Positions 54,009 to 62,433 of a stretch of 64,000 bases of DNA are shown in pieces (the first letter of the stretch is position 1; each line of letters begins with the position of its first letter). The translations under genes were made by a program, and so were the position numbers. Location of the stretch: assembly GCF_003605435.1 (NCBI RefSeq), contig NZ_QXQB01000003.1:372001-436000 (forward strand), given 5' to 3'. Source of the stretch: Paenibacillus pinisoli (GTDB lineage Bacteria; Bacillota; Bacilli; Paenibacillales; Paenibacillaceae). The notes beneath the pieces were generated by a model. The model did not search any database, was not told where the DNA came from, and worked only from the letters and a program-made list of their open reading frames with translations.

Positions 54009-54141
54009 ATCCACCATCCATTTCACATTCGAGTTGGCCGTTCACCAACAAGTATAGAGTGTGCTAGAATGATCGAAAATGAGCAATGGTGACGCTTTTT
54101 GTACAATACCGACTTTTCCAAAATAGAGGATGTGATCCTGC

Positions 54142-55023
54142 ATGTTAAAAATGAATGTCGAACGGGTCCCCAAAATCATGCTGATAGGCTACGTTTCCTA
54201 TACCGCTCCGTGGATTCATTTCCACCGTAATACCGACGAGCATATTCTGTACATCGTAAAAAACGGCGAGCTTCACATGAGGGAGGACGGCCGCGACTAC
54301 GTGCTGAAGCGCGGTGACTCGCTGCTGCTGGAGCCTGGGCTTGAGCACGAAGGCACCAAAAAAGCGGCATGCGACTACTACTACTTTCACTTCAAGCATC
54401 CGGGTCTGTCATCCGCTGAAGATCTGAATCCCGTGGAGCTGGCCAAAAGCATTCTGCTGGAGGAGCAATCCGACCCGGAGGAGGAGACGACCTACTACTT
54501 CCCCAAGCTGCATTCGCTCTCGGACAAAACCAGCTTCAGCCAAATGATGCATGCGCTTAATGAGCTGCTTATTCTATACAGGCGCAAGCATTACAACCGC
54601 GGATTAACTGCGCTGCGCTTCTCCGAGCTGCTCATTGAGCTGTCGCGCGATTATTTCCTGCACAAGCTGCGGCATGAGGGCGGCAAAGGCTCCAAAGCGG
54701 TTGCCAAAGTCCATGCACTGCTCGACTATATCCACCAGCATTACACGGAGAAGATTGGCAGCGCCATGATCGAGAGGGAGTTCGAATCCAATTACGATTA
54801 TTTGAACCGGATTTTCAAGGAGACGACAGGCTACACCATTACGCGATACGTCAACAAGGTGCGCATCCAGCACGCGCAGGAGCTGATCCAGGCGACGCAT
54901 ATGAGCTTCGGGGAAATCGGATATCTCACAGGACTAGAGGATCCATATTACTTCAGCAAGGTGTTCAAGCAGTTCACGGGCGTAGCTCCGGGGCAATATT
55001 ATAAGCAGGTGCGGGAGCTATAG
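54142..55023 (+). CDS. AraC family transcriptional regulator
   Basis: 293 residues, encoded divergently from the oxidoreductase/ThuA-like pair, with 133 bases between the genes for both promoters. The N-terminal cupin sensing domain (WIHFHRNTDEHILYIVKNGE, RGDSLLLEPGLEHEG) is followed by two AraC-type helix-turn-helices (SAMIEREFESNYDYLNRIFK; FGEIGYLTGLEDPYYFSKVF, then GVAPGQYY). It most likely responds to the sugar handled by the neighbouring pair. The ATG at 54142 is preceded by GAGGATG at a rather long distance; the next ATG is three codons in. Confidence 0.9.
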   Translation: MLKMNVERVPKIMLIGYVSYTAPWIHFHRNTDEHILYIVKNGELHMREDGRDYVLKRGDSLLLEPGLEHEGTKKAACDYYYFHFKHPGLSSAEDLNPVELAKSILLEEQSDPEEETTYYFPKLHSLSDKTSFSQMMHALNELLILYRRKHYNRGLTALRFSELLIELSRDYFLHKLRHEGGKGSKAVAKVHALLDYIHQHYTEKIGSAMIEREFESNYDYLNRIFKETTGYTITRYVNKVRIQHAQELIQATHMSFGEIGYLTGLEDPYYFSKVFKQFTGVAPGQYYKQVREL

Positions 55024-55062
55024 TGTATAAACTACCCTGCGGGTGATTGAAAGTCACAAGTG

Positions 55063-55290
55063 ATACTGGCCCTGGTCTTGGCCTGCTTGCTGGTCCTGAT
55101 CCTGGCCTGCTTGCTGGTCCTGGTCCTGACCTGCTTGCTGGCCCTGGTCCTGGCCTGCTTGCTGGCCCTGGTCCTCGCCTGCTTGCTGGTCCTGGTCCTG
55201 GCCTGCTTGCTAGCCCTGGTCCTAGCCTGCTTGCTAGCCCTGGTCCTGGCCTGCTTGCTGGCCCTGATCCTGCCTCTTGAACTTGTCTCC
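55063..55290. repeat. Tandem array of a 24-bp unit, eight copies plus partial ends
   Basis: CCTGCTTGCT starts at 55082, 55106, 55130, 55154, 55178, 55202, 55226 and 55250, an exact 24-base period, each followed by GGTCCTGGTCCTGG-type sequence. It begins 40 bases after the AraC stop. Plus-strand frames would give LLAGPGPG or hydrophobic octapeptide repeats, but no ribosome site or downstream domain supports translation. It is probably a variable-number minisatellite. Confidence 0.9.
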
Positions 55291-55303
55291 TGATCCTGCC
55301 TCC

Positions 55304-55500
55304 TAACGGAACTGAGAGACTCTATGCTTCGATTTTTATACGTTTAAAACATCTAACGGAATTAGGAAGCCTTATTTGCACCATCCGACCTATATTTCGG
55401 TTCATTTAAGGCAAATAAGGGCGCTCTATTCCGTTACTGTTCAAATATGGCAGAAAACGGGCAAATAGCGTCCCGTAGTTCCCTTACGAATTTCAAAGCA
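55304..55500. repeat. Two direct 50-bp units facing two inverted units
   Basis: TAACGGAA-type units start at 55304 and 55354 on the plus strand, and at 55436 and 55486 on the minus strand: each pair exactly 50 bases apart. The inner pair can fold into a long stem (TAACGGAAT and CTTATTTGC with GCAAATAAG and ATTCCGTTA). It resembles a small non-coding mobile or dispersed element. The rest of the gap, 55500-55632, shows nothing else. Confidence 0.8.
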
Positions 55501-55632
55501 TGACTCCCCCCATCAGGATCGCTTCAGCCAACCTGCTTCAGCCAGCTTTAAGCAGGTTTTCGGCTGCTTAAAGCTCTCCTTTCGGCGAATGTATCCACAA
55601 CTCTAAAATTGCATAATTTCCAAACAACAAGA

Positions 55633-55660
55633 AAACGGCCATCCCTTCAGGATGCCCGTT
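55633..55660 (-). terminator. Intrinsic terminator of the alkA gene
   Basis: AACGGGCATCC and GGATGGCCGTTTTC on the minus strand form a stem with one mismatch, 15 bases after the stop. Confidence 0.75.
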
Positions 55661-55674
55661 CAATCGTCATTGCC

Positions 55675-56667
55675 TTAATACAATAACCGCCACAAATAGA
55701 ACGTCGCATACGCCTCCCAGCCGCTCCAGCCTTCGGACAAAGCGACCAGTTCGGGCTTGGTCGGCTTGCGGTCCATGCCAAGCTGCAGCTTGATGGCGTT
55801 ATGCAAGCCAACATCATCGATCGGAAAGGCATCGGGCAGTCTCAAGCAACGCATAATGGCATAATGAGCTGTCCAAGGGCCGATCCCCCGCATGCCGGTC
55901 AGCAGCTTCTCCGCCTCCTTCAGGCTGCCCGCCCCGATAACCCGCTCCTTGCTAAGCGCGCCTGAAGCGACCGCCTCAGCTGCTCCAATCAAATACTCGC
56001 ATTTCTTCACCGTCATGCGCATCGGCTCCAGATCGGATACCGACAGCGAAGCGATCAGCTCCGGCTTAGGGAAGAGCCAGTGCGTGGCGCCTTCCGCCAC
56101 CACTGACACGCCGTAGGCCTCCACTAGTCTCCTCTTCAGCGTATAGGCAAATGCCAGATTGATTTGCTGTCCGATAATCCCCCAGCACAACGCCTCGAAC
56201 AAATCCGGGATGCCCATCAGCCTTAAGCCATGGAATTGCTGGACCGGCTCCTGCAAGAGCCTATCCCTTGACGCAAGCTCATAGAACGGCGACAGGTCGC
56301 GGTCCAGGTCGAACCATTCCCGCACATACGCCTGAGCTGCGGCTATAAGCTGGTCACGAACCTCTACGTTTGCAGGAGCCGCTGCTATAAGCTGGTCACG
56401 AACATCCACGTTTGCAGGAGCCGCAGCTATAAGCCGGTCACGAACATCCACGTTCGCAGAAACTCCGACTAACTCCAGCTGCAGTCCGCCGCCGGGTGAC
56501 GGACCAACCTTCATCACAGCCTTATCATCACCATGCGCTATCGCTTTATAGACATAACCATCCTCGATCCGGTACATGCATTCATTCGCCGACCTCTGCA
56601 AATAAGCCACATTCTTCTCAAAGCTGAACGCCTTCGGCACCTGCAATTCGATTGTTATTGGATTCAA
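55675..56667 (-). CDS. alkA: DNA-3-methyladenine glycosylase II with an internal 14-residue triplication
   Basis: 330 residues from a TTG start behind GGAGGAA. An N-terminal AlkA domain is followed by a helix-hairpin-helix/GPD domain (LLTGMRGIGPWTAHYAIM) with catalytic Asp285 in FPIDDVGLHN. It removes alkylated bases from DNA. At residues 71-112, ANVDVRDRLIAAAP is present three times with small changes, coded by 42-bp direct repeats at about 56331-56460. The third unit runs into AYVREWFDLDRD, the normal entry to the catalytic domain, so the first two are extra. The enzyme is otherwise intact. Confidence 0.88.
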   Translation of the reverse strand: MNPITIELQVPKAFSFEKNVAYLQRSANECMYRIEDGYVYKAIAHGDDKAVMKVGPSPGGGLQLELVGVSANVDVRDRLIAAAPANVDVRDQLIAAAPANVEVRDQLIAAAQAYVREWFDLDRDLSPFYELASRDRLLQEPVQQFHGLRLMGIPDLFEALCWGIIGQQINLAFAYTLKRRLVEAYGVSVVAEGATHWLFPKPELIASLSVSDLEPMRMTVKKCEYLIGAAEAVASGALSKERVIGAGSLKEAEKLLTGMRGIGPWTAHYAIMRCLRLPDAFPIDDVGLHNAIKLQLGMDRKPTKPELVALSEGWSGWEAYATFYLWRLLY

Positions 56668-56840
56668 ACGTATTCCTCCGCTTCGCTTACGCCTTCTTCT
56701 TTAGTTGTAACATAGAATACGAAGAAATAAACTACGGAATCTTGCTCTTTTAGTCTGAAGCCGGCAGCACGAATCGGGCAAATCTCGAAGTCCAACTGCA
56801 CCAAGAAGCGAGTGTCTGCGCGCCGCAAGTTGTCCATAGA
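56664..56840 (-). CDS. Possible small protein overlapping alkA
   Basis: 58 residues from the ATG at 56840; an in-frame ATG at 56855 is also open. It begins MDNLRRADTRFLVQLDFEIC and has the aromatic stretch VVYFFVFYV. The stop overlaps the alkA TTG start, a translational-coupling layout. The ribosome site is poor, no family is recognised, and a terminator ends only 18 bases upstream. It could be a leader for alkA or a chance frame. Confidence 0.35.
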   Translation of the reverse strand, partial: SMDNLRRADTRFLVQLDFEICPIRAAGFRLKEQDSVVYFFVFYVTTKEEGVSEAEEYV

Positions 56841-56857
56841 GACACCCATCGCCATTC

Positions 56858-56888
56858 AAAAAGCGCAGCCCCTAAGCAGGAGCTGCGC
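56858..56888 (-). terminator. Intrinsic terminator of the tatA/beta-helix operon
   Basis: The minus strand has GCGCAGCTCC paired with GGGGCTGCGC, then TTTTTG, 23 bases after the beta-helix stop. Confidence 0.85.
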
Positions 56889-56910
56889 CGCGAATACATC
56901 GATAAGTCCG

Positions 56911-59274
56911 CTAAAAAATCATATTATAAGCGGCGCCATGCTTAATGGTGTCGCCTTCCTCCGCCGGCAAGGACGTGCGATCCACGCCCTCCTCCACGCA
57001 GGAGAGGATACAGAAGAAATTCTCGGCGCCGAAGCCGCCGCCGTCCGCGACATATTTGCCGCCCTTGAAGTGTGCGCCAATCGAATGGAGCCGGTTGCCC
57101 GCGCCCTCGATATGGAAGTGCGCGGTGTCCGCATCGGCAGCCGCGCTGACGATCTGTCCGATGTTGAAGGTAACGGCGTTGCCCCCTTCGGTGCTTTTGA
57201 AAAAGGCTTTTTCGCCGTTGGTGCCGCTGAATTGAGCTCCGCCGCCCAAGGTGACGCTTTGCGCCGCATTGCCGCTTGTGGACTTGTCCCATGCGCCGGT
57301 CAGCACGAAGCCGCAATTAATAAAGCCGCCGCCTTGAATGACGATCTCCTTGGTGCCTACCCGAACCTTGCCGGTTGTCGGCGATGCTCCCTTGAACCAG
57401 GTGTTGATCAGCGTCAGCTTGTTCAAGCTGCCGATATTAACATCCTCGACATTATAGAATTCGCAGTTCGATATTTGCAGATCGCCGTTAATCGGCGTGT
57501 AGCCGACCGTATTGGCACGGATCGGACGGGCAATCTCATAGCCGTTCAGCATGCCGAAGGAGCTGCTGTCGATGATGTTTTTCCGCTTGGAGAGGGACGA
57601 GCCCTTGGAGAGCGTAATCATGTTCTCCGCCGTGCAGCCGCGCATTTGGAGACCATCGACATTGGCCCAGATGGAGCCCGAGTTGGCGAGCCCTTCCTTC
57701 ACGATCGCGTAGCAGTCCTCCAGCGTCAGGTCCGTCAGCCGCTTGTTGGCGACAATGCGAGTGGCGATATGCTTTTTCACCGTAATCCGCTTGGCGCTGT
57801 CTCCCCAGGTCGTGCCGCTGTTCGCAAAGGAAAGCAGACCCGAATTGCCGATATAGACGAGGTCATGCTCATATTGACCGTGTGTCACGAATGGACCGTA
57901 GTCGTCGCCGTCGCCATGGCAATTCTCCACCATGCTGTACGCTGCGCATGTGAAGTCATTCAGATGCCGGGCGTTGCTCGTATTGCAGTCGCGCACATGG
58001 CCGTACAGCACGTTCAGCTGCTGGGTCAAATACCCCGTGCCGCCCCAATCCCGTTCCTCCGGATTGACCAGCTCGCATTGCTCCGTTATGTAGTGGGAGC
58101 AATACCGGCGCTGAATGACCGGCCAGAACACTTTGGTCGCGCGGATCCCCGACACGTTGCACTCTACCGCAAATTCGTAAGCAACAGGATTGGAGCCGAT
58201 CTGATCCCATGTCTCGAACGGACGCACGCTGGCAGACGGATTCGGCGGCACAGGCACCCCGACGAATTGCATATTGCGCACATGGCAATGGAAGACCGGA
58301 TTCATCTTGGTATACGTAATCGTTCTGCCTGCTGCGAGCGGCCAGCCCAGCTTGTAATTGACGCGTATGCTGCTTGAGGATACAATCTCCGTTACTTTCA
58401 CCAAATAATCCAGCTCGCGCTGCGCGCTGCCGCCAGAATTGTTGCTGATTCTGGCAATCCACCAATCATCGACCTGAAACGCTGAGGCATTGGATACCTC
58501 CAGCACATCCCTGCCCTCCGGCAGAGCTGCGCTTAGCGTCACCGTCTGGCTGCCACCCGCCTGTGTGCCCTGAAAGAATAATACCGCGCCAAACGGATTG
58601 TCTCGCGTATTCAGCTCGATGCCATCCGTTGTAACCGTATGTCCGCCGAAATCCAGCTCAATATGGCTGCGGTGGAACACATGTCTTCTGGCAAAATTCA
58701 AGTCGGTATGCGCCTCAACGCGATGAATAGACGGATCGTTCACCATGGCATCCAGCGCGTCGTCGGCATTCTGGTTCGGCCCGAATATGCCGAACCAGCG
58801 GAAATCCGCCGCCCCGTTATGAATAGTCAGCCAGCGGCCGGCGCCTATGCCCGTTCCCTGATGCACCGTACCTCCGTTGGCCCCAGCCGTGCTGCTTTGC
58901 GACCAGCGGACCACATGTCCTCCGCCGTCGCCAGCTGTATAGTATCCGCTTACATAAACAAGCGTGCCTTCTTTCAATTGGCCTTTCGGTATGGATGAGA
59001 GAGCTTGAACATTGGCCACTTGAAGCATGCTGGACGGAGCGCCCTTGTCGAGCTTCTGATCGTCCTTGCCCTGGGCTTCGCTGTCCGCGAATGCCAGCTT
59101 AGGAAATAAAGCGCTTCCAGCAAGCATGACACTTCCAATGCCAATCGCTTGGAGCATCTTTCTTCTGCTGATCGACACTTCTTCCTTATGCTCCGTCGGA
59201 AAGCCCGTTGCCGTCTCCGCTACAGCTCCAGATTGCATATCCTCAGCGAGATTATTGATGTCTTTCTGATTCAC
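56911..59274 (-). CDS. Tat-exported right-handed beta-helix protein
   Basis: 787 residues from a GTG at 59274; GGAGGAA lies at the right distance only for this start. A long N-region is followed by a twin-arginine signal (SISRRKMLQAIGIGSVMLAG) and cleavage near LAFADS. The rest has pectate-lyase-like beta-helix features: short hydrophobic strands with repeated Gly/Asn turns (IELDFGGHTVTTDGIELN; NWEE-free, His-rich MVENCHGDGDDYGPFVTHG). Such proteins are polysaccharide lyases, hydrolases or surface adhesins. Export as a folded protein fits the tatA gene 43 bases upstream. Its catalytic class cannot be fixed from the sequence. Confidence 0.82.
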   Translation of the reverse strand: MNQKDINNLAEDMQSGAVAETATGFPTEHKEEVSISRRKMLQAIGIGSVMLAGSALFPKLAFADSEAQGKDDQKLDKGAPSSMLQVANVQALSSIPKGQLKEGTLVYVSGYYTAGDGGGHVVRWSQSSTAGANGGTVHQGTGIGAGRWLTIHNGAADFRWFGIFGPNQNADDALDAMVNDPSIHRVEAHTDLNFARRHVFHRSHIELDFGGHTVTTDGIELNTRDNPFGAVLFFQGTQAGGSQTVTLSAALPEGRDVLEVSNASAFQVDDWWIARISNNSGGSAQRELDYLVKVTEIVSSSSIRVNYKLGWPLAAGRTITYTKMNPVFHCHVRNMQFVGVPVPPNPSASVRPFETWDQIGSNPVAYEFAVECNVSGIRATKVFWPVIQRRYCSHYITEQCELVNPEERDWGGTGYLTQQLNVLYGHVRDCNTSNARHLNDFTCAAYSMVENCHGDGDDYGPFVTHGQYEHDLVYIGNSGLLSFANSGTTWGDSAKRITVKKHIATRIVANKRLTDLTLEDCYAIVKEGLANSGSIWANVDGLQMRGCTAENMITLSKGSSLSKRKNIIDSSSFGMLNGYEIARPIRANTVGYTPINGDLQISNCEFYNVEDVNIGSLNKLTLINTWFKGASPTTGKVRVGTKEIVIQGGGFINCGFVLTGAWDKSTSGNAAQSVTLGGGAQFSGTNGEKAFFKSTEGGNAVTFNIGQIVSAAADADTAHFHIEGAGNRLHSIGAHFKGGKYVADGGGFGAENFFCILSCVEEGVDRTSLPAEEGDTIKHGAAYNMIF

Positions 59275-59317
59275 GAAGATTCCTCCATTCAATCAGTTAG
59301 ATTGCAGAATTTCACAG

Positions 59318-59518
59318 CTAGGACTCGTTTTTCTTTTCTCCGGCTTGCTCTGCTGTCTTCGCTTGCTCGTCCTCTGCCACGAGCGCTCTCGTGCCGCTTC
59401 GGAATTCGCGAATCGTTGTCCCTACAGCCTTCCCCAATTCAGGAAGCTTCTTCGGACCAAACAGCAGCAGCGCCAAAATCCCAACAAGAATAATTCCGGT
59501 AATCCCGATATTAGGCAT
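59318..59518 (-). CDS. tatA: Twin-arginine translocase subunit TatA
   Basis: 66 residues from the ATG at 59518 (GAGGAGG seven bases upstream). It has one N-terminal membrane helix (ITGIILVGILALLLFG), the FGPKKLPELGKAVG hinge, an amphipathic helix and an acidic tail. TatA forms the pore that passes folded proteins. It is co-transcribed with a Tat-signal protein, as in the Bacillus phoD-tatAd arrangement, but no tatC is present in the window. Confidence 0.92.
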   Translation of the reverse strand: MPNIGITGIILVGILALLLFGPKKLPELGKAVGTTIREFRSGTRALVAEDEQAKTAEQAGEKKNES

Positions 59519-59555
59519 ATACAACCTCCTCACCCTGTATTTGATCTCCATCTAG

Positions 59556-59644
59556 TGTACATTTAAGTTAACAATAATAAATTATAAATTAACTAATGTA
59601 CATCTGATACACAGATTATACAAGCCGTTATTTTTGGATGTCAA
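59556..59644 (-). promoter_or_regulatory. Strong tatA promoter with a long palindrome in the leader
   Basis: TTGACA (59644-59639), 18 bases and TATAAT (59620-59615) on the minus strand match the sigma-A consensus exactly. Immediately downstream, TGTACATTTAAGTTAA (59556-59571) and TTAACTAATGTACA (59589-59602) form a 47-bp imperfect palindrome in the early transcribed region. It may be an operator or a leader hairpin. Confidence 0.75.
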
Positions 59645-59693
59645 TCTAATATTTTGAATTGTGTAAATTGAATGATAATTAATGAAAAGCAAC

Positions 59694-59725
59694 AAAAAGG
59701 GCCATCTCCTAAGAGATCGCCCTTT
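59694..59725 (-). terminator. Intrinsic terminator of the ABC exporter operon
   Basis: AAAGGGCGATCTC and GAGATGGCCCTTTTT on the minus strand, 46 bases after the permease stop. Confidence 0.8.
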
Positions 59726-59770
59726 GTCAAACAACACGGCCCTTGACCGTAATAACTGAATACTTTCTGA

Positions 59771-60466
59771 CTATGCGACATCAACTCTGTCAATATTCCT
59801 GATGCTCAGCAAAGTAAGCAAGATGCCCAGCGCGGCCAGCGACAGCGGTATAGCAATGATCGAGCCGAGGCTGAAGCCCATATTATTGGAGCATACAACC
59901 ATAACAAGCAGTACAGCTGTCACTATCGTGGACGGCACCGATTTCTTCCTCATCCCGATCGTCAGCGGCAGCAAGCTCATGCCGGCTGCTGCGAGAGCAT
60001 TGGTAATGACCGAAATCCCATGGTTGATCAGCAGCTCGGACGAAATCGTATCCGGCACATAACCCAGGTTGGCATTAACCGTTAGAAATATCGTTCCGAT
60101 CAAGAAATTCGCAATGATTACATTGGCTAGGGTCCATACAAACACCATCGACAGCTTCGCAGCCAGCAGCTTCTTGCGGCTTACCGGATAAGCGAACAGA
60201 AGCGCCATCGTCTTATTCTGGAACTCCCCGATTACGAGCTTGGCAAGCAGCACCGAAGCATAAATAATAAACGTTGCGCGTATAAGCGTGTCAATCAGGC
60301 CCAGCATCTCCGCATTGCTTTGGAAGATCGGCTCGGTTTGCGTCGGACCCTCTACCAGGTAGATCAGGAGCAGGAAGCCGAGAATGACCGCATACGTAAT
60401 CAGCGATCCCCACAGATATCCGCCCATCTTGCCCTTCTTAAGCTCAAGCTTGATCAAATGCATCAT
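59771..60466 (-). CDS. ABC-2 type transporter permease
   Basis: 231 residues, about six hydrophobic helices (LLIYLVEGP, IIANFLIGTIFLTV, and others), in the BcrB/LanE-like size class. Its ATG overlaps the ATPase stop. With the ATPase it forms an exporter for a peptide antibiotic or a lipid-type compound. The regulator and kinase in the same operon suggest inducible antibiotic resistance. Confidence 0.88.
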   Translation of the reverse strand: MMHLIKLELKKGKMGGYLWGSLITYAVILGFLLLIYLVEGPTQTEPIFQSNAEMLGLIDTLIRATFIIYASVLLAKLVIGEFQNKTMALLFAYPVSRKKLLAAKLSMVFVWTLANVIIANFLIGTIFLTVNANLGYVPDTISSELLINHGISVITNALAAAGMSLLPLTIGMRKKSVPSTIVTAVLLVMVVCSNNMGFSLGSIIAIPLSLAALGILLTLLSIRNIDRVDVA

Positions 60467-61383
60467 GCTTGCCCACCTCCCCGTGTAAGATCCAGGAAGT
60501 ACTCTTCCAAAGAATGATGGCGTCTGTTGATCGCCGTCACCGGCACGTCATTCAGGATCAGCCCTTTGAACAGCTCTTCTTGCGTGATCGTCATCTCATA
60601 GATGCGTACTGCTGTATTGCCTACGATCTTGTAATTGCGAATTCCAAGTCTGTCATCCAGCACAACAGCACACAGCTTCACATCCGTCGTCGTAATTTCC
60701 ACATATTCCGTTCTTGACTTGCGGATGCTCTCCATCGACACTTCCTCCAGCAGACGGCCGCGATCCAGCACGCCGATCGTGTCCGCGATCTGCTCAATCT
60801 CCGCCAGCATATGGCTGGAGATCAGGAGAGTCATGCCGTATTCATCGCATAATCTTCTGAATAGCGAGCGTGTCTCCTGAATGCCCTCCGGGTCCAGGCC
60901 GTTGATCGGCTCGTCCAGGATGAGCAGCTCCGGGCGGGTGCAGATCGCTCTAGCGATGCCCAGCCTCTGCCTCATGCCAAGCGAGAATTGCTTGACCGGC
61001 TTGTTCTCGATACCTCTCAGCTGGACCATCTCCAGCGCTTCCTTAATGGCGCCCGGGCGGTGATACCCCATATATTCGCAGTGCAGCTCCAGATTCTGCT
61101 CAGCAGTCAGCTTCTCATAAAAGACTGGCGCTTCAATCATGTGTCCAATCCGCTTGAGCGGCTCAATCGTACCTGGCAAGAGCCTCTCGCCGAATAGCTC
61201 AATCTCGCCTCCAGTCGGCTTGACCAGATTAAGCAGCATTTTCATAAGCGTCGACTTGCCCGCCCCGTTGGGCCCAAGAAATCCGTAGATTTCTCCTCTG
61301 CCGACCTTCATACTTACATTCGTCACGACGTCCGCTTTGTCATACGTCTTGCTTAGCAGCCGCGTTCGGATGATTTCCGTCAT
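60463..61383 (-). CDS. ABC transporter ATP-binding protein (BcrA-like)
   Basis: 306 residues. Walker A GFLGPNGAGKSTLMKMLL, Q-loop region, signature FSLGMRQRLGIARAI, Walker B LLILDEPINGLDPEG and the H-loop in LLISSHMLAEIEQ. The C-terminal ~80-residue extension is typical of BcrA-like exporter ATPases. It begins 78 bases after the kinase gene and overlaps the permease. Confidence 0.92.
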   Translation of the reverse strand: MTEIIRTRLLSKTYDKADVVTNVSMKVGRGEIYGFLGPNGAGKSTLMKMLLNLVKPTGGEIELFGERLLPGTIEPLKRIGHMIEAPVFYEKLTAEQNLELHCEYMGYHRPGAIKEALEMVQLRGIENKPVKQFSLGMRQRLGIARAICTRPELLILDEPINGLDPEGIQETRSLFRRLCDEYGMTLLISSHMLAEIEQIADTIGVLDRGRLLEEVSMESIRKSRTEYVEITTTDVKLCAVVLDDRLGIRNYKIVGNTAVRIYEMTITQEELFKGLILNDVPVTAINRRHHSLEEYFLDLTRGGGQA

Positions 61384-61461
61384 GTCCTCACTCTCCCGCT
61401 TGAATTCGTTATGGACTAATCTTATCGCGGGACTCTCTCTTTTTTCTGTCTGAAATCTTAC

Positions 61462-62433
61462 TTATTTCTTACTTCCCGCATTTGCTGCCGCTTGAGGCTC
61501 AGCCGCCTTCAGAGATACGGTAAAGCTGGTTCGGACATCCGGCACGCTCTGAACGGCGATGCTGCCACCGAGCCGCTCGATCAGACGCTTCGTTATCGTA
61601 AGGCCGAGCCCGCTTCCCTGCACATTCTTATTGCGCGAATCCTCCAGTGTATACAGCCGCTCGAATATCCGTTTCTGCTCGCGAGGCGGTATGCCGGGTC
61701 CGCGGTCCGCAACCTCTATGACAATCTGCTCGCCCCGCCGCAAGATGGACAGCCCCAAATATTTGCCGATGGCGCCGTACCGGACCGCATTGGAGAGCAA
61801 ATTGTCCAAGATGCGGGTCAAAGCCTCTTCATTGGCATACACCTGAAGCGGCTCTTCCCTAATATCAATATCGACCTCATAGCCTTCGGAAGCAAGCAGA
61901 TCGTAATAAGCCAGGATACGGTGGCGAGCCACCTCTCCGATATCCAGCACCGCCATCTCCAGCTCAGAATCATTCGCCTCAAGCTTGGCCAGGTCGAAGA
62001 AGGCATTGATAAGCGCAAGCACCTCTTGCGTCTTCCTGTAGATCTGGCCGAGCAGCCTGCGCCGCTCCTCCGGCTGCAGATCCGGGCTGCGGTCCAGCAT
62101 CTCCGCATAACCAAGCACGACCGTAAGCGGCGTCTTCAAATCATGCGAGACGTTAGAGAGCATGCGGCGCATCGCTTGTTCCGTCATCGCATAATCAGAG
62201 GCCGACTGGCGGGCGCGTTCCACCAGCTCGTTCACTGAGCGAAGCAGCTCCCGCAGCTCATTCAGCTCTGTTACGACCTGCACTCGTTCTACAGAAGAAG
62301 CCGGACGGCTTGCAATCTCGTCCAGCTTCGATTGAATATAGGTCAGATTAGTCCGAATCTCTCGGTTGCGGGCCCGTTCACGAGCATACAAGAGAGCGAA
62401 CAGCACAGCGAGAACAAGCGCCAGCCACAGCAT
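61462..62433 (-). CDS. Sensor histidine kinase (HisKA + HATPase_c), short N-terminus
   Basis: 323 residues. A single helix at the very N-terminus (LWLALVLAVLFALLYA), a coiled-coil segment, then the H-box SNVSHDLKTPLTVVLGY with the phosphoacceptor His near 104. HATPase_c follows with DNLLSNAVRYG, DRGPGIPP and GSGLGLTITK. It lacks an extracellular domain, so like other intramembrane kinases it may need the ABC proteins to sense. It starts one base before the regulator stop boundary, directly adjacent. Confidence 0.9.
   Translation of the reverse strand: MLWLALVLAVLFALLYARERARNREIRTNLTYIQSKLDEIASRPASSVERVQVVTELNELRELLRSVNELVERARQSASDYAMTEQAMRRMLSNVSHDLKTPLTVVLGYAEMLDRSPDLQPEERRRLLGQIYRKTQEVLALINAFFDLAKLEANDSELEMAVLDIGEVARHRILAYYDLLASEGYEVDIDIREEPLQVYANEEALTRILDNLLSNAVRYGAIGKYLGLSILRRGEQIVIEVADRGPGIPPREQKRIFERLYTLEDSRNKNVQGSGLGLTITKRLIERLGGSIAVQSVPDVRTSFTVSLKAAEPQAAANAGSKK

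Noticed and set aside
55047..55280. Gly-Pro repeat protein from the 24-bp array
   Set aside because: It has a TTG start without a ribosome site, no other domain, and an alternative open frame of hydrophobic repeats.
56812..58377. 521-codon open frame on the plus strand
   Set aside because: It is antisense to the beta-helix gene, whose domains and Tat signal are clear.
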